Positions 1-11,825 of a stretch of DNA of 64,000 nucleotides are shown one piece after another. How positions within the stretch are numbered: the stretch's first letter is position 1; the number at the start of each line of letters is the position of its first letter. The notes below the pieces were generated by a model, which was not told the DNA's origin, made no database searches, and worked only from the letters and a program-made list of their open reading frames with translations. This DNA comes from Zonotrichia leucophrys gambelii (taxonomy: Eukaryota; Chordata; Aves; Passeriformes; Passerellidae): the NCBI RefSeq assembly GCF_028769735.1, contig NW_026992300.1, forward strand, positions 62,001-126,000, given 5' to 3'. The position numbers and the translations under genes were made by a program.

Positions 1-599
1 CTGAGGCCGTGGGGCAGTGCCCAGAGCAGCCTGGCCTGAGCAGAGCTGTGGGGCCAGAAACAGCTGGGCTGGGCTGGGGAGAGGCTCTTGGTGCTGCCCA
101 GAGCTCAGGGCAGCTGGCAGAGCTTGCAGGGAGTTGGGCTGGGCTCACAGAGGCTGGCCCAGAATTGAATATTGGCACCTGGTGTGGCCACTGAGGACAT
201 TGGATACGCCTGTGAGAACACAGGGGTCAAAAAGCAGAGCACTCCACTGGGAAGCTCTCTTGGGTTTCCAGCAGAAAAGAGTTCGAATCTCTCCCCCCAT
301 CCTAGCTGTCGGCTGGGCGGGGGGAGGGGAAAGCCAAGCGGCCGTGAAGTAGGCCAGGCCTTGGACAGATATGGGAGGTAGGCCTGGCTCAAGGATGGAA
401 GCGAGAGAAGCACTGGGATGTATCGGGCAGCCCCCTCCCGAGAGACAGAGAGAGAGAGAGTTGCTGCTTGGGACTGTTACCTTGAAATTTGATATCATGT
501 GTTGGTGGCACAGCCCGACCTGCGGAGAAGGGGGTGGGTTTTGCAGCAAGAAGGCATCCGGCCGCTTGTGGGAGTTTTGACCCCTTTTTGGACAATGAA
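1..599. other. No gene seen; GC-rich, repeat-like stretch
   Basis: The first 150 bases are rich in CAG/CTG and AGCTG-type words and give overlapping ORFs on both strands without recognisable domains. A short GA run lies near 450. No splice-bounded coding exon was recognised. Confidence 0.5.
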
Positions 600-1324
600 A
601 ACTTCATAGAATATTAACCTTTTCTAGAAGAGAGATATAGTGGAAGATGAAGAAGGAAATGGGCAAGTGTGATGGAGGTCTGGGCCAGTGAGAGATGTTG
701 GAAGAATAGAGAAGAATCTTAGGTGTGAAGAGATAATGGAGTGGCTTGCTGGACTCTTCTTGTATAGCCATGGACAGCACCATGTGCCTTGTGACACAGA
801 GACTGCATCCAGGGGGAGGCAATGGTTCAGAAACAAGAGGGTTCAGTGTTGGTACCCCTTGGCCCCAGGGGGTGAAATTTGGGGGGGACAGGTGTCCCTA
901 AGTTGAGACTGCGCTCTTTTTGGATTGAGACAAAACATCCTTAAAAGACGACCCTAGAAGCATCTCTGGTTCATGTTCAGTGGTGAAAGCACTGGACATG
1001 AAAGGAAGAGGTCACTATGGCACAAGAGGGACTCCTCTCCTCTTGATGAATTGAGAATTGATTATCTACAGGGTCGTGATGGGCCGAGAGTCGGTGATTT
1101 GAAGGATAAACATATTGGAAATTTGGTGGGGGAGGAGGAAATGTATTTGTAAGGTTTTCATTTTCCCTGTGTGTTTCTTTTTACTTGTAGTTTAGTTAAT
1201 AAAGTTTTCTTTATTTCAAAGTTGGAGCCTGCTTGGCTTATTCCTGGTCACATCTCACAGCAGAAACCAGGGAGAGGGTATTTTCATGGGGGCACTGGCA
1301 TTGTGCCAGTGTCAAACCATGACA
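600..1324 (+). mobile_element. Solo LTR-like piece, ERVL type
   Basis: The sequence has the order expected of a retroviral LTR on the plus strand. A U3-like part is followed by an AATAAA signal at about 1198 and a T-rich, GC-poor tail, then an end ...ATGACA at 1324. It resembles the LTR class I know from songbird ERVL elements. No internal retroviral genes follow, so it is probably a solo LTR or the relic of one. The right edge is better supported than the left, which was set by eye. Confidence 0.45.
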
Positions 1325-3580
1325 ACCTCTCATTTGACTGGTTTAATGCTTTGAGGTGCAAGAAGTTGACCAATATTTCTGAAGTTCAGATAAACATATA
1401 AATAATCATCACCTCAATTATGTTTACATTTACCACAGAATTGTTTATTCTTTTGTCCTTATCTAAAACTGTTCCTGTATGGAAATCCCTGGGGGATATG
1501 GGACATGTCACATGCTGCTGGGAGATCCCAGTGAGCTGAGAGAAGAGCTGATGGTTATTAAACTGTTCAAATGTTCAACTTGTTTTTGTTGGCAAGAAAC
1601 CTTCCTGTGCCTCTGAGTGTCAAAAATCCGTGACCGCAAAGGACACAAACCTGATGATTTGTGGTTCCCACTGCAGGGGCTGCACTTGGACCTTGGCTCT
1701 GCGCAGGAGAGCTCTTCATCCCCTTTCTCTCTTTTCCTCCCTCTGGGCATGGAGGGAGCTCCTGATTTCAGCCTGTGACTCGTGCGTGCCGAGAGCAAAT
1801 CTGGGCAGAATTGGGGCAGGGAGGGTTTGGGGGGACCTTGGGATCTGTACTGGGCACAGAAGGTGTTTTCCATTGCTCTCAGGCTGTCTGCTGTGGAAAG
1901 TGGATTTAATATCCAGCAGAGGAGTGACTTTTGCATTTGATGGAGCTGTGCCTTCCCTTGGCTTTGTTGGCTGACAAGAAATGAACATCTCTCTGTGTCT
2001 CAGGCAGCTCCTTCTCCAAGGAAAGTAGGTGGGAGTTGGAGCCAAGGAGCTGAAAGCTGCAGGTGCAGCCTGGGCTGGAGGGAGCTCAGATTTGCACAAG
2101 GCTGCTCTGAGTGCCAGGGCTTGGATGGGGGAAATGGTGGGGTGGGGGTAGGGACAGAGTCTGATTGATTGTCAGCCATGAAGGGCCTTGATTTTCATAT
2201 CTATTCATACTGCATGAGGAGGTACATGGATTCAGTGTCAATAGGAGACTGCACATATCAATAAATTAACAGGAAACTAAACTAAACTTGACCTAAAAAA
2301 ATATTTTCTGGCTGTCTTTTCAAATATCATGTATTCACTTTGAATACACTACTGAGAGCTACTTAACTACAAAACATTTTGTAACTTTAATCAAAATATT
2401 CCCAGAGGCTTGGCTTGTTAAGGTGTTCTGGATGTTAATGAGCCCTGGGACACTGAATTCCTGCACTGAAGAGCTGAAGGCTGAACAAGCCTCTGGAGCA
2501 GGAAAATTCAGCAGCAGCCTCCAAGGTGCTGAGGATGTCAGCAGCCCCCACTGAGGCCATCCCTGCCCAGAGACCGTGGGGGAATGGGCAGACAAGGAGA
2601 GCGTCCCTGGGGCTGGGGCAGCACAACTCAGAGGCACCAGCGGCTCCAGCTGGGAAATGGAGTGTGGAATGTGGCTGGGAAAGCCCTGCCTGGGCTGGAC
2701 CAAGCAGGACGGACAAGCCCTGCTCCCATCCACTAAAAAACAACTCTCTCAATGAGATATTTAAAAGAAATTACAATTGTTTGTGTACTATGAGATGGAC
2801 TCTCTTAAGGAACCAACAAGAGATTCTCAGGAGCTCAAAACAACAAATCAGCCTTTACTGGCAATTTTAGAAAATCAGACAAGCTTTGCCAAAAGATTTA
2901 TTATGACACTGTAGTGGTTTTTGGTTTGTTAATTTAAGATTTTTCTAATCTTGAGATTTCTTAATTAATGTATTGATGAGCGTGGTGGGTTTTCGTTTCA
3001 GTTAATTATTTATGGATTTACTTTTATTACTTTTTAAAACTCTTCTATGTCAAAATATGGCAGATATTTGATCAACAAAAACACTTCTCAAAAACCATGA
3101 CTTGGCCCATTCAACTTCACACTCTAAGCCTGGTTAACTTAATGTTAATCAAAATTTGCAGGAGCACAGATACAGAAGAAGAAGACATAGAAAGAGAAAG
3201 ACCAAAAAGATACCAAGAAGCACACAGACAGCTACCACCTCCTGGATTCCAGCAGTGTTCAGATGGAAATTCCAAGCGGATTCAGGATCCAGATGTGTGC
3301 TTGCCTTGTGATCAGCCTTCAATACCCCTTGATATACCTGGGCCCTTCCCCCAGCTGGGCCTTGGGCTCATTTGGTCCCTCAGGATCTGGCCTGGGGGCT
3401 GCAGAGGTGGCTGTGGGGCATTGCCTGTGCTGTGCCAGGGACTGGCAGACACTGCTGGGCTGGGATGGAGGCTCTGGGGGGATTGGAGTCCCAGGCGGGG
3501 CAGGGCTGGACCTGCCCCTTCCTCCCCCCCACACTAAAAGTTTCAAGCCAAAAATCTTCTCCAGTCTGCCACAGTAAGAC
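1325..3580. other. Non-coding stretch, no feature recognised
   Basis: Both strands were read. There are only short ORFs without domain content. 2170-2420 and 2880-3090 are AT-rich, and 1640-2110 and 2440-2720 are moderately GC-rich. No retroviral motif, zinc finger or convincing exon was seen. Confidence 0.45.
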
Positions 3581-3586
3581 AATGTT

Positions 3587-3860
3587 GGATGTGAAATCCC
3601 AATTCTGCCCATGGGCACCTGGCTGAGGAGGACAGCTCTTTTCCATAGGAAGGAAAGCACAGAATCTTGCCAAGTGTTTTGGGAACAGATGACAGGTGAC
3701 CCTCATGAAACCACTGCCAGCCAGACTTGTCCTGGCAATATTCCTATGGGAACAATCCCTGGATATAAGGAAATTTGGAGGTGAAACTCCAATTCTGGCC
3801 ATACGTGCCTGGAGCAGAATGTCAGATCTTTTCCATAGGAAGGAAAGCACGGAGCACCAC
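3587..3860. repeat. Diverged tandem duplication, about 193-bp period
   Basis: A block at 3587-3660 (ATCCCAATTCTGCCCAT, then CTTTTCCATAGGAAGGAAAG) recurs in altered form at about 3781-3853. The two copies share the CTTTTCCATAGGAAGGAAAG core exactly. Confidence 0.6.
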
Positions 3861-3964
3861 TGTTTGAATAGTGGATGAGACCCTCAACATGCCAAGGTCA
3901 GCCTGACCTCTTGGGAGGTCAAACCAGCCAGACCTGTACTGTATTCCTTTGTTTTTATGGGGCC

Positions 3965-4868
3965 CTGAGGTGTCACAATGGTGCCTTGGTTCTGTGGGGC
4001 TCCACACTGCCACAATGGCTCCTTGATTACAAGAAGACCTGAAATGTCACAATGGACCCCTTGTTCGATGGGATCCCACAGTGTCACAGTGGCTCCCAGG
4101 TTTCACAATGGTCCCACTAATTCCTTGAGGCCTTGCAGTGTCACAATGGTCTCCATGGTTCCCCAGGCCCCACAATGTCACAGGACTCCTCTGTTCCATG
4201 AGCCCTGCAATGTCACAATGGATCTTTAGACCCTGGAGGTTTGCAGTGTCACAATGGTCTCATTTTGGCTCCACAGTCTCACAATGGTCCATTGATGACA
4301 GGAGGCCCTGCAATGTCACAATGGACCTTTGGCTCCATGCAGTTGTGCAGTGTCACAAAGGCCTCTTGTTTTCACCAGGCCCCATAGTATCAAAATAGTG
4401 CTCTTGGTTCTGTGGTGACCCCCACGTTCACAATGGCCTCACTGGCCCCATGAGGCCTCACAGTGTCACAATGCTTTGCTTATTCCATGGATCCTCATAG
4501 TGTCACAATGATGTCCATGATTCCATGAGTCCCCTCAGTATAACAATGAGCTTCTTGGCTCCATGGTGCCCCACAGTGTCACAACGGCTCCTTGGTTCCA
4601 TGAGGCTGTGAAGTGTCACAATGGCCTCTCCATGACTACATAAGGATTTGCAATGTCACAATGGACCTTTGGCTCCATGGGGTCTTGCTGTATCACAATG
4701 ATCCCTACATTCCATGGAGCCACAGTATCAGCACGATCCCCTTGGTTCCATGAGGCCCAGCAATGTCACAGCGCTCTCCATGATTCCATGAGGCTCCATA
4801 GTATCACAATGGTCCCTTGGTCTCACAGAGCTCCACAGTGTGACAATGGTCCCACGGGTTCCATGGCC
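3965..4868. repeat. Minisatellite, unit about 50-60 bp
   Basis: About 17 degenerate units follow one another. Each contains a core close to TGTCACAATGG, then a variable part and a TTCCATGAGGCC-like segment. The unit length varies. The array is open in several frames, which produces long ORFs that are low-complexity translations of the repeat and not genes. Confidence 0.8.
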
Positions 4869-5519
4869 CTGTGCTGCTGCCTTTCCCCCTCTCCACTTCT
4901 CAGGCCACCCTGCCAGCTGAGAAATGCTCCTTGGGCCTCGGCCTTGGCCAACAGCCCCTGGGCTGAGCTCCTCTGCCGCTCATCACAAACACTGTCTGCT
5001 CCAGGCACTGCTGCTGCCCAACCAGCTCCTGGTTCCTTTAGTAGCAGCCCTGGGAACTGTTTCTGTTCCCTCCATGGCACAACATCCCTGTTCTCACACT
5101 GCCAAAGAAAGCTGTTGGTGCCAAGTGCGGCCAGGATGAGTCATTGCTGGGACTGAAGGCCCTCTCTTGGGGCCCTGCCAACAGCGCTCCAAAAGGAGCC
5201 CTTGGAGCTCTCCTGGGCCAGCGACTCCCTCTGAGTGGGGCCTCTCCCAGCCGGGAACTCTCCCGTTTGCTGCACTCGGGGATCCTGAACAACCACAGAG
5301 CCTGGGCCGATCCCCCCACTCCTCCAGGCTCAACCCTTTGCCCTTTGCTGGGGAGATGCCAAAGGATCCACAGTGAGCATTCCCTGCCATCAGGGGAATT
5401 GCTCACAGGGGCCTTGCACTGACACTTTGTGTCTTTGTGCTCACAGGAGTGCCTGTGCTGGGGAAATGTGGCAGAAATGCTGCTCTCTGAGGGGTTTGAG
5501 TGCCTGGGATAGCTGAGTC
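4869..5519. other. Non-coding stretch, no feature recognised
   Basis: GC-rich unique-looking sequence follows the minisatellite. ORFs on both strands overlap one another and have no domain signature. Confidence 0.4.
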
Positions 5520-6060
5520 TGTCAGGCCTGTAAGTAAGGTTACATCATGGCAAATAAGTTAAGTTAAATGGTATTAAGAGGGGTTTTTTTTTGCAAAGTT
5601 TACTATGTTATAAGCTAAGTTGAATATTGTTTAATGTTATTCCACTATTAAATCCTTAAGTCATTGGTTATAAGTTAGGTTAGATACTGTTAAGTGCTGT
5701 TCTTTTGCCAAATTGTGAAGTTGAAGGTATCAGTTAAGGTTAAGGTATCACTGAAGTCCTGTTAAGTTTGACCTCTGTCTAGTTTTTATTTCTTTATTCA
5801 TTTTATCCTTGCCCTCACTTTCCTTGTGTCTCACACACACTGGGACAGTTCTCAGCTCATTTCTGGTTTGATTGCCTGTATTTTGTTTGGTTTTGTCGTT
5901 CCTTTGTTTCCCTGGTGTGCCTGAAGTGTCCAGTCAGGAGCAGAGTGACTCTTGCCAAGGAACTTTGTGCTGCTGTCCCTTAATATTAAATCTGGTTTTT
6001 GCTGATCCCTTGCTGGGGATTTTTTCAGCGCTCTCAAGGCCTCGTTGGTAGCAGAGTGAA
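5520..6060 (+). mobile_element. LTR-like element with ATTAAA signal
   Basis: The segment begins TGTCAGGCCTG, carries repeated AAGTTAGGTTA-type words at 5530-5760 and has an ATTAAA polyadenylation signal near 5985. It closes with a conserved-looking tail, GATCCCTTGCTGGGG, of the kind seen at the end of songbird LTRs. No internal genes are attached. The edges are approximate. Confidence 0.45.
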
Positions 6061-6299
6061 GGAGCCCTGGCCCAGGCTCTGGCCTGGGGGACACAGGGAC
6101 GCTGCTGGGGGGGTCCCTGTCCCCCTGTGCCACCCCCAGGGCCCCGGCCCCCCGTCCCCGTGTCAGGCTCTGGGGTCGATCTCGTGGAACATCCTCTGGG
6201 GGAGGCTGCGGGGCCGGGGCCGGGGGGACCCGGTGGGACAGGGGACCCCGCTGTGCACGAGCAGGGTTGGACTGCTCTGGGGGGAACTGTGAGGGGGGC

Positions 6300-6725
6300 C
6301 GGGGCAGAGTGACCTCCCCAGTGACCTCACACAGCCCCTGTGATGTCACACTGCCCATGTGATCTCACACTGCCCATGTGATGTCACACAGCTCTTTTGC
6401 AATGTCACACCGCCACCAGTGATGTCACAGCCCACTCTGGGTTGTCACAAAGCCCCTGAGATCTCACACAGCTAACTATGAGATGTCACCCTATGATGTG
6501 CTACATCTGCTTTGTGATGTCACAGAAGTCTCTGTGATGTCACAACCTGCTCTATGATGTTACACAGCCACACAGTGATGTCACAACCCACTCTCTGATG
6601 TCACAGAGCCACCCTCGATGATGGCAGAGTCTGCTCTATTGCCTCACACTATGATGTCAGACAGCTTTGTGATGTCACAAACCCCTCAGTGATGCCACGA
6701 GACCTTTTCTGTGATGTCATACTAT
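6300..6725. repeat. Minisatellite with TGATGTCACA core
   Basis: Units of about 22-30 bp share the core TGTGATGTCACA, with variable linkers such as CAGCCC or ACCTGCTC. The core is close to a CRE half-palindrome. The same family resumes at 7190-7311 beyond an inserted LTR, so one array was split. Confidence 0.8.
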
Positions 6726-7150
6726 TGAAGTCGGAGGGAGAGATCCACCCTTATTGATCAGCATCTGACTCCGTTTATTCACTCCATCAGTCACTTTTTA
6801 TAACCGTGTTAATTAAGTTCATGCATATTGTAAACCCGAGCTCACAACAGGTCAGAGATAACACACCAACCCCTCCTTATGTTTCCAATACCAAGATCTG
6901 GGTTCTCAAAATTATTTTTGCTTTCCCAAAACAGCCAAAGATAGAATATCTATTTGTCATGAGAAAACTGCCTGAGAACTCTGGTATGCAAGGTTCTCAA
7001 GGTCTTCATGTTTGTCACTTTTACTTGTAATTAAAAACAACCTGAGAACTTCTGCTGTTTACAGAAACAGGCTGTGAGAACCTGTCCCGCACAGCTGCCT
7101 TCCAAGCCATTTCTGAAAAAATCTCCAACATCATACTGGCACTCTTTATT
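6726..7150 (-). mobile_element. LTR-like insertion, minus strand
   Basis: Read on the minus strand there is a TATAAAA box (complement of 6797-6803) and, about 25 bp downstream, GAATAAACGG as polyadenylation signal (near 6775). The element ends in TCTCCCTCCGACTTCA at 6726. The order of TATA, AATAAA and a short U5 fits an LTR. It interrupts the TGATGTCACA minisatellite. The far edge near 7150 is estimated and no target duplication was identified. Confidence 0.5.
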
Positions 7151-7159
7151 GTCACAGCA

Positions 7160-7311
7160 CATACTTTGAACCTCACAGCCAGCTCTATGATGTCATCCAG
7201 CCATGTCATGGTGCCACAGCCTGCTCTGTGATGTCACAGAATCCCCTCTATGATGCTGTAGCTGCTCAGTGACTTCCACAACAAACTCTCTGATGTCATA
7301 GACCAATCTGT
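7160..7311. repeat. Continuation of TGATGTCACA minisatellite
   Basis: Degenerate units such as TCTGTGATGTCACAG at about 7226-7240 continue the 6300-6725 array after the LTR insertion. The array stops where the inverted duplication begins. Confidence 0.6.
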
Positions 7312-8088
7312 TGACTTCAAAATTGCTTGCTAGAGCACTATATTCTAATAATTGATAAAGCTCCTGAACTGTGGAGTAAATAACTCGGGTTAAAATCTTT
7401 CTGTCCGATCATGATCAGAATCAATCAGAGCTGTATTTATATAAATATATCTGGTATTCCATCGTTAATCCTGTGGGACAAATTGGGTTAAAGTTCAATT
7501 CCACCTGTCCAATCTTTTACACATAAACCTTTGACAAATTCTTGGGCTGGGATTGGATCCAGCTGTTCCCTCCTTAGAAGGGAATCCCAGCTGTCTCCTC
7601 TCTTAGAAGAAATTTTAGCAGTCTAGGAGCCCTGCAAGGGTTTGAGGATCCATGGCGGCTGTTTGGTGTACTGTCTGCACCTCAGGTCCCAGCAGGAGTT
7701 TCTCCAATAAAGAAATAAAGCTTTTGCCTGAAGCACCCACTGTGCCCATGACAGAAACCCCTGTGACAGTCTAGGACATCCTGGCTCTTTGGCAGCCTGG
7801 GAACTCCTGAGATGTCACCGTGGAGCCCCTGTGAGTGCCTGTGACAGATCGGTGCCTTTGCAGACCAAGGTGCCCTGGGATGTCACCATGGAATGGCTGT
7901 GACTGCCTCTGACCACAGGGCTCTTTACCATCCCCAGAAAGCCCTGGGAGGTCTCCATGGAGCCCCTGTCTCTGCCTGTGGCATTCCAGCTCTGGAACAG
8001 CCTGGAGACTCTTGGAAAGTCCCCATGGAACCTCTCTGAGGGCCTGTGACAAATTCGATCACAAGCAGGCAACCGTCACCAGGACCCT

Positions 8089-8214
8089 GTTGCTATGGTC
8101 AGTTTCCATGGCAACCACAACCAGCCTCCTGTTGCTATGGTCAGTTTCCATGGCAACCATCACGAGCCTCCTGTTGCTATGGTCAGTTTCCATGGCAGCT
8201 CCATGGTAACCCAT
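8089..8214. repeat. Three 42-bp repeats of X-box-like motifs
   Basis: Three units start at 8089, 8131 and 8173. Each has GTTGCTATGG, a 7-bp spacer and CCATGGCAAC (in the third, CCATGGCAGC). Together these resemble the two halves of an RFX-type X-box (GTTGCCATGGCAAC). More half sites lie at 8230-8276 and 8636-8646. Confidence 0.75.
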
Positions 8215-8304
8215 GCCAGGGGTGGTTGCCATGGACACCAGCTCAGGCCTGCAGCCAGAGCCCATTGCCATGGCAATCACTGGCAGCCCCATCCCCAGGC
8301 TCAT

Positions 8305-8625
8305 GGGATCCCAGAACCACAGAATTGGCTGAGCTGGGAGGGACCCATCAGCATCCTCCAGTCCAACTGCTGGCCCTGCACAGGACACCCCAACAATGCC
8401 AGCCTGGGCCTGGCAGTGCTGTCCAAACGCTGCTGCAGCTCAGAGAGCCCTGGAGCTGAGACCCTTCCCTGGGGAGCCTGGGCAGGGCCCCAGCAGCCTC
8501 TGAGTAAAAACCTTTTCCTGACATCCAACCTGAGCCTGCCCCGACTCAGCTGCAGCCGTTCCCTCCACTCCTGTCCCTGGGCACCAGAGGGAAGAGGTTC
8601 CCACAGCCCCAGCCAGGAACCCGCT
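8305..8625 (-). mobile_element. CR1 retrotransposon 3' fragment
   Basis: The stretch starting CAGAACCACAGAATTGGCTG and continuing through CATCCTCCAGTCCAACTGC is the reverse complement of the 3' end of an avian CR1 non-LTR retrotransposon. The body with CTGAGTAAAAACCTTTTCCT is also typical. There is no reverse transcriptase ORF, only the 3' part. Its mirror copy is in the other arm, so the insertion predates the duplication. Confidence 0.7.
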
Positions 8626-9233
8626 CCCAAGGCTGTTGCCATGGCCACCAGGGCTGGGACCAGCTGGGATGCTCGATTTCCACGGGCTGGGGTTCAGGAA
8701 TGGGATTCCCCAATTTCCTGCTCCTGCTAAAAGCACGTTGCCCTTGCTGCTCTCCTGCCTCCCATGGAAAGCACAAAAGGCAAAGATTCTGGGCTGGGAT
8801 AAGAACAATTTATTGGGAACAGCAACGAGATAAGGAACAAATGGGACATTAACAATATTGATAACAGAAGGGATAAATAAAACTGTTTACAGGAAAAACT
8901 ACAAAACAACTTCCTGGCTCTTTCCAACAACATATATCCCCTTCCTGGAAATTTCAGCCTTCTCCTCAGGGAAAGAGAAAGTCCCTTTCCTGCCCCTGGC
9001 AATGACCTGAGGTGAGAGTGAATGTAATTACAGGGCCATGGAAAGACCCTCATGTTCTTCAGGTCTACACCATGTCATTGACAGGGTAAGGTATTGGGGC
9101 AGTTGTCTTCCCAGCATGGATCATAGGGAACATGGATCACCCGCGCTCTTCCCAACGTTAGACCTCCATTGGGGATGAAGCTGGAGCAGTTCACAAAGCT
9201 CCTCCTGCAGCTGGAGCACTCGCAGGGCTTCCC

Positions 9234-10199
9234 TTAGTGGTGCCTCCGTTGGTGTTTTCTCATGTTAGAGCTATCGGTGAAGCTCTTCCCACACTGGGGA
9301 CACTCGTAGGGCCTCTCCCCGGTGTGGATGCGTTGGTGGGTGATGAGGTGGGAGTTTTGCTTGAAGCCCTTCCCACACTCAGGGCAGCGGAAGGGCCTCT
9401 CATCCGTGTGAATCCGCTCATGCAGGAGGAGATTGGAGCTGGTCCGAAACCTCTTCTGACACTGGGGACACTCGTAGGGCCTCTCCCCAGTATGGATGCG
9501 TTGGTGCCTGATGAGTTCTGACCTGTAGCTGAAGCCCTTCCCACACTCCCCACACTCGTAGGGCCATTCCCCCTTGTGGATGCGTTGGTGGCTGATCAGG
9601 GTGCTGCTCTGCCTGAAGCTCTTCCCACACTCCAAGCACTTGTGGGGCTTCTCCCCATCATGAAGCTGCTCATGGACCACCAGCTCTGAGCTCTGGCTGA
9701 AGCTCTGTCCACCTTCCTGGCTAAACGAGGGTCTTTCCTCCTCAGAGCACCCCGGACTGGGTTTGCAGCCTCTCTTTCTATGGAATCTGTGGGGATTTTC
9801 CTCCCCGTTGGATTCCTGTGCCCTGGAGTGACTCATCATGGCCTCTTCCTTGACGTTCTGCTGTGGGGATTTGTCCTCCCTGGTCCCAATCCTCAGCTTA
9901 TTGTGTGGGGGAGGAAAGACTAGGAGAGGTCGGGATTTGCCTCCGTGCCAGAGGGAAGGGGAACGAGATCCCCCCAGTGCATCTCCGGTAGGATGGTGTT
10001 GGCAGCAGGGTTGTTCTGCAGCCAGGGGCCCTGCTGAGCTGGGAGATGGAGGAGGAGAGAGGGGGAAAGGGGCACTGACTTCCTCCTCACCTGCCCGGGT
10101 GTCCTGGGATCCTTCCTGTTCCTCACAGCCTCCTTTTCCATCTGGCAAAGGTTTGGAAATGGGAAATCCTCTTTTGGGCCAATAACAAGGGATGACCAC
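9234..10199 (-). CDS. C2H2 zinc-finger protein, left-arm copy (5 fingers)
   Basis: The ORF is open for 321 codons and ends in five C2H2 fingers joined by TGERPY-type linkers. By the usual helix numbering, positions -1/2/3/6 read QSTS, YSER, TSNL, QSHT and DSNK. Before them is a degenerate finger lacking its cysteines ([16 protein letters not shown]). The expected role is sequence-specific DNA binding in the nucleus; there is no KRAB, SCAN or BTB domain. In the right-arm gene a small exon ends at a GTGAGG donor and the finger exon starts after CCCCAG. Here the acceptor reads CCCCAC (near 9913), and the small exon has one base fewer, so its ATG frame does not join the fingers. Either a different start is used, the short intron is retained, or the gene is decaying. 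The start at 10199 is only the first in-frame ATG. Confidence 0.75.
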   Translation of the reverse strand: MVIPCYWPKRGFPISKPLPDGKGGCEEQEGSQDTRAGEEEVSAPFPLSPPPSPSSAGPLAAEQPCCQHHPTGDALGGSRSPSLWHGGKSRPLLVFPPPHNKLRIGTREDKSPQQNVKEEAMMSHSRAQESNGEENPHRFHRKRGCKPSPGCSEEERPSFSQEGGQSFSQSSELVVHEQLHDGEKPHKCLECGKSFRQSSTLISHQRIHKGEWPYECGECGKGFSYRSELIRHQRIHTGERPYECPQCQKRFRTSSNLLLHERIHTDERPFRCPECGKGFKQNSHLITHQRIHTGERPYECPQCGKSFTDSSNMRKHQRRHH

Positions 10200-10249
10200 A
10201 TTGAGTTTTGTACAGGTTTGAAGGAAAACCTGGGAAAGGGTCTAAACCA

Positions 10250-10690
10250 AAATTGCAATTCTAAACCAAAGTGAAGATCAAGGCAATGATACAGAAACAC
10301 TGCCTTAAACTGACAGAGTCAGGATATAACCTGACACCCTGTTGGTCAGGGTGGTGGCTGCAGTTCTATTAAATTGTGGCTGCAGTCCTGTGGGAGAGGT
10401 GAACGTGGTTCTGTCAGAGCAGTGATCCTGCAGAAAGGTCTTGTCTTCCTCTGAATGTCCAGTGGAGGTTATGGAGCTCTTGTTCTCTGGGAATCCAGTA
10501 GGCAAGCTGCTCCTGGTTGGAGCAAGGCTCAGCTTATATCCAGGTAGGAATGTTTAGATCCTCCCCCTGGGCGGAGCATCCCACAATGGGATGATGGAAT
10601 TTTATCAGTCCTGCAGTGACACTCAATGGCCCATTTGCAGAAGATATCTCCCCTGGAGAGTGTTATCAGGGCTGAGTCAGGGAAGAGATA
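10250..10690 (-). promoter_or_regulatory. LTR-like promoter segment upstream of left ZNF
   Basis: On the minus strand the sequence contains GGATATAAGCTGAGCC (TATA near 10534-10539). About 250 bp later an AT-rich, polyadenylation-like tail abuts the zinc-finger small exon. The organisation and wording resemble a songbird ERVK LTR. The mirror is at 17330-17800. It is the nearest promoter-like sequence to the ZNF gene. That it drives the gene is inference. Confidence 0.4.
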
Positions 10691-10699
10691 AAGAACCCT

Positions 10700-11825
10700 G
10701 CCCCACCTGTTTATAGCAGTTGATGAAGATGGGGATTGAAAACATGCATTTGGTTACATCTTGCATGGCAACCTGAAACAGTGGGGTAATCCCTTCTCAG
10801 GGGGTGAACACCACCCCCCTTACCCAAACTGGCTCAGGTGTAAAACCCCCACACACAGAGGACAATATCACACTTGCCCTGCTCCAGGGGAGGTCCCTTG
10901 TCACTCGTCTTTTCTCTTTCTTTCCATCACCATACCTCACATTTACTGTTCAATAAAATCCATTTTGCATATGGTATCGTTAGCACCTTAATTGGGGCAG
11001 AGGAATCTCTCTAACAATTTGCATAACCAGACTGTGACATTATTTTTGCACAGTGTGTTTAGGTGCTGTTCTCTGACCCCAAGTGCCTTTGACAACAGCA
11101 TGGCTCATTCCACTGACTAGGTTGTGGTTCTTTCTGCAAGAACTCTTGGAAACTTGGACACCATCCCTCCTTCCTCCTGGGGAGCTTATGGAGCTTATAG
11201 AAATTTTATTTCTTTATGGGAGAAATGATGAGGAAAAGGGCTTTTATGGGTGGCCAGTATAAAGAAAATAATTTGTTGTGTTTCTTTATAAAATTGTTAA
11301 AATCACTGGAGGAAAGGGAGCAAATGTTACCAGCGAGACTGACAAGGTTCATTCACCCCACGGTGAGGAACAAAAGGCGGCTAAAAGTCCCACAAGAAGC
11401 CCAGCTCAAGTAGATAAATTTCCGAATAACTCCTGAATTCCCAGGCTTGGGGGCTTTACCAAATGTGACAATCATTTTTCTCTTTATCCCTGTCATCTTT
11501 GTGACTGCTACACAGAGCTTTCCATTCCTTTTAATAATCTGTATTGGGCCAAATTTCCACTTTCCTGTTATTGGAACTGGCCAGCGGCTGAGCTGGAGCT
11601 GTGCAGGAAGCAATGAATATTGGAATTGCCACATCACTGCTTGGAATGTTGGTTTATTCATATTTGGGATTTGTTTGCACTTTCATCCCAAGTTACTTGT
11701 GGGAAGAGCAAATATTCTTCAAAGTGATTTTGCAGAGTCAAGTTTGATTTCTATCAAGTTTATTTTGTCCAGTGCACAGAGGATGCTTAAGGGGTCCCTG
11801 TGCCTCTCACACTGGGGGATGCTTG
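10700..11825. other. Non-coding part of left arm
   Basis: No coding exon was recognised. An AATAAA at about 10952 lies on the plus strand, with TTTGCATATGGTATCGTTAG after it. The short ORF at 11216-11413 has no domain, and its mirror at 16624-16926 is not conserved in length. The block is duplicated as a whole with the rest of the arm. Confidence 0.45.

Noticed and set aside
270..300. GTTCGAATCTC, like a tRNA T-loop
   Set aside because: No matching acceptor, D or anticodon arm around it.
3978..5156. Long ORFs rich in SQW/VTM repeats
   Set aside because: These are translations of the minisatellite.
8089..8276. CRISPR-like regular repeats
   Set aside because: Direct 42-bp units without unique spacers, in a vertebrate context.
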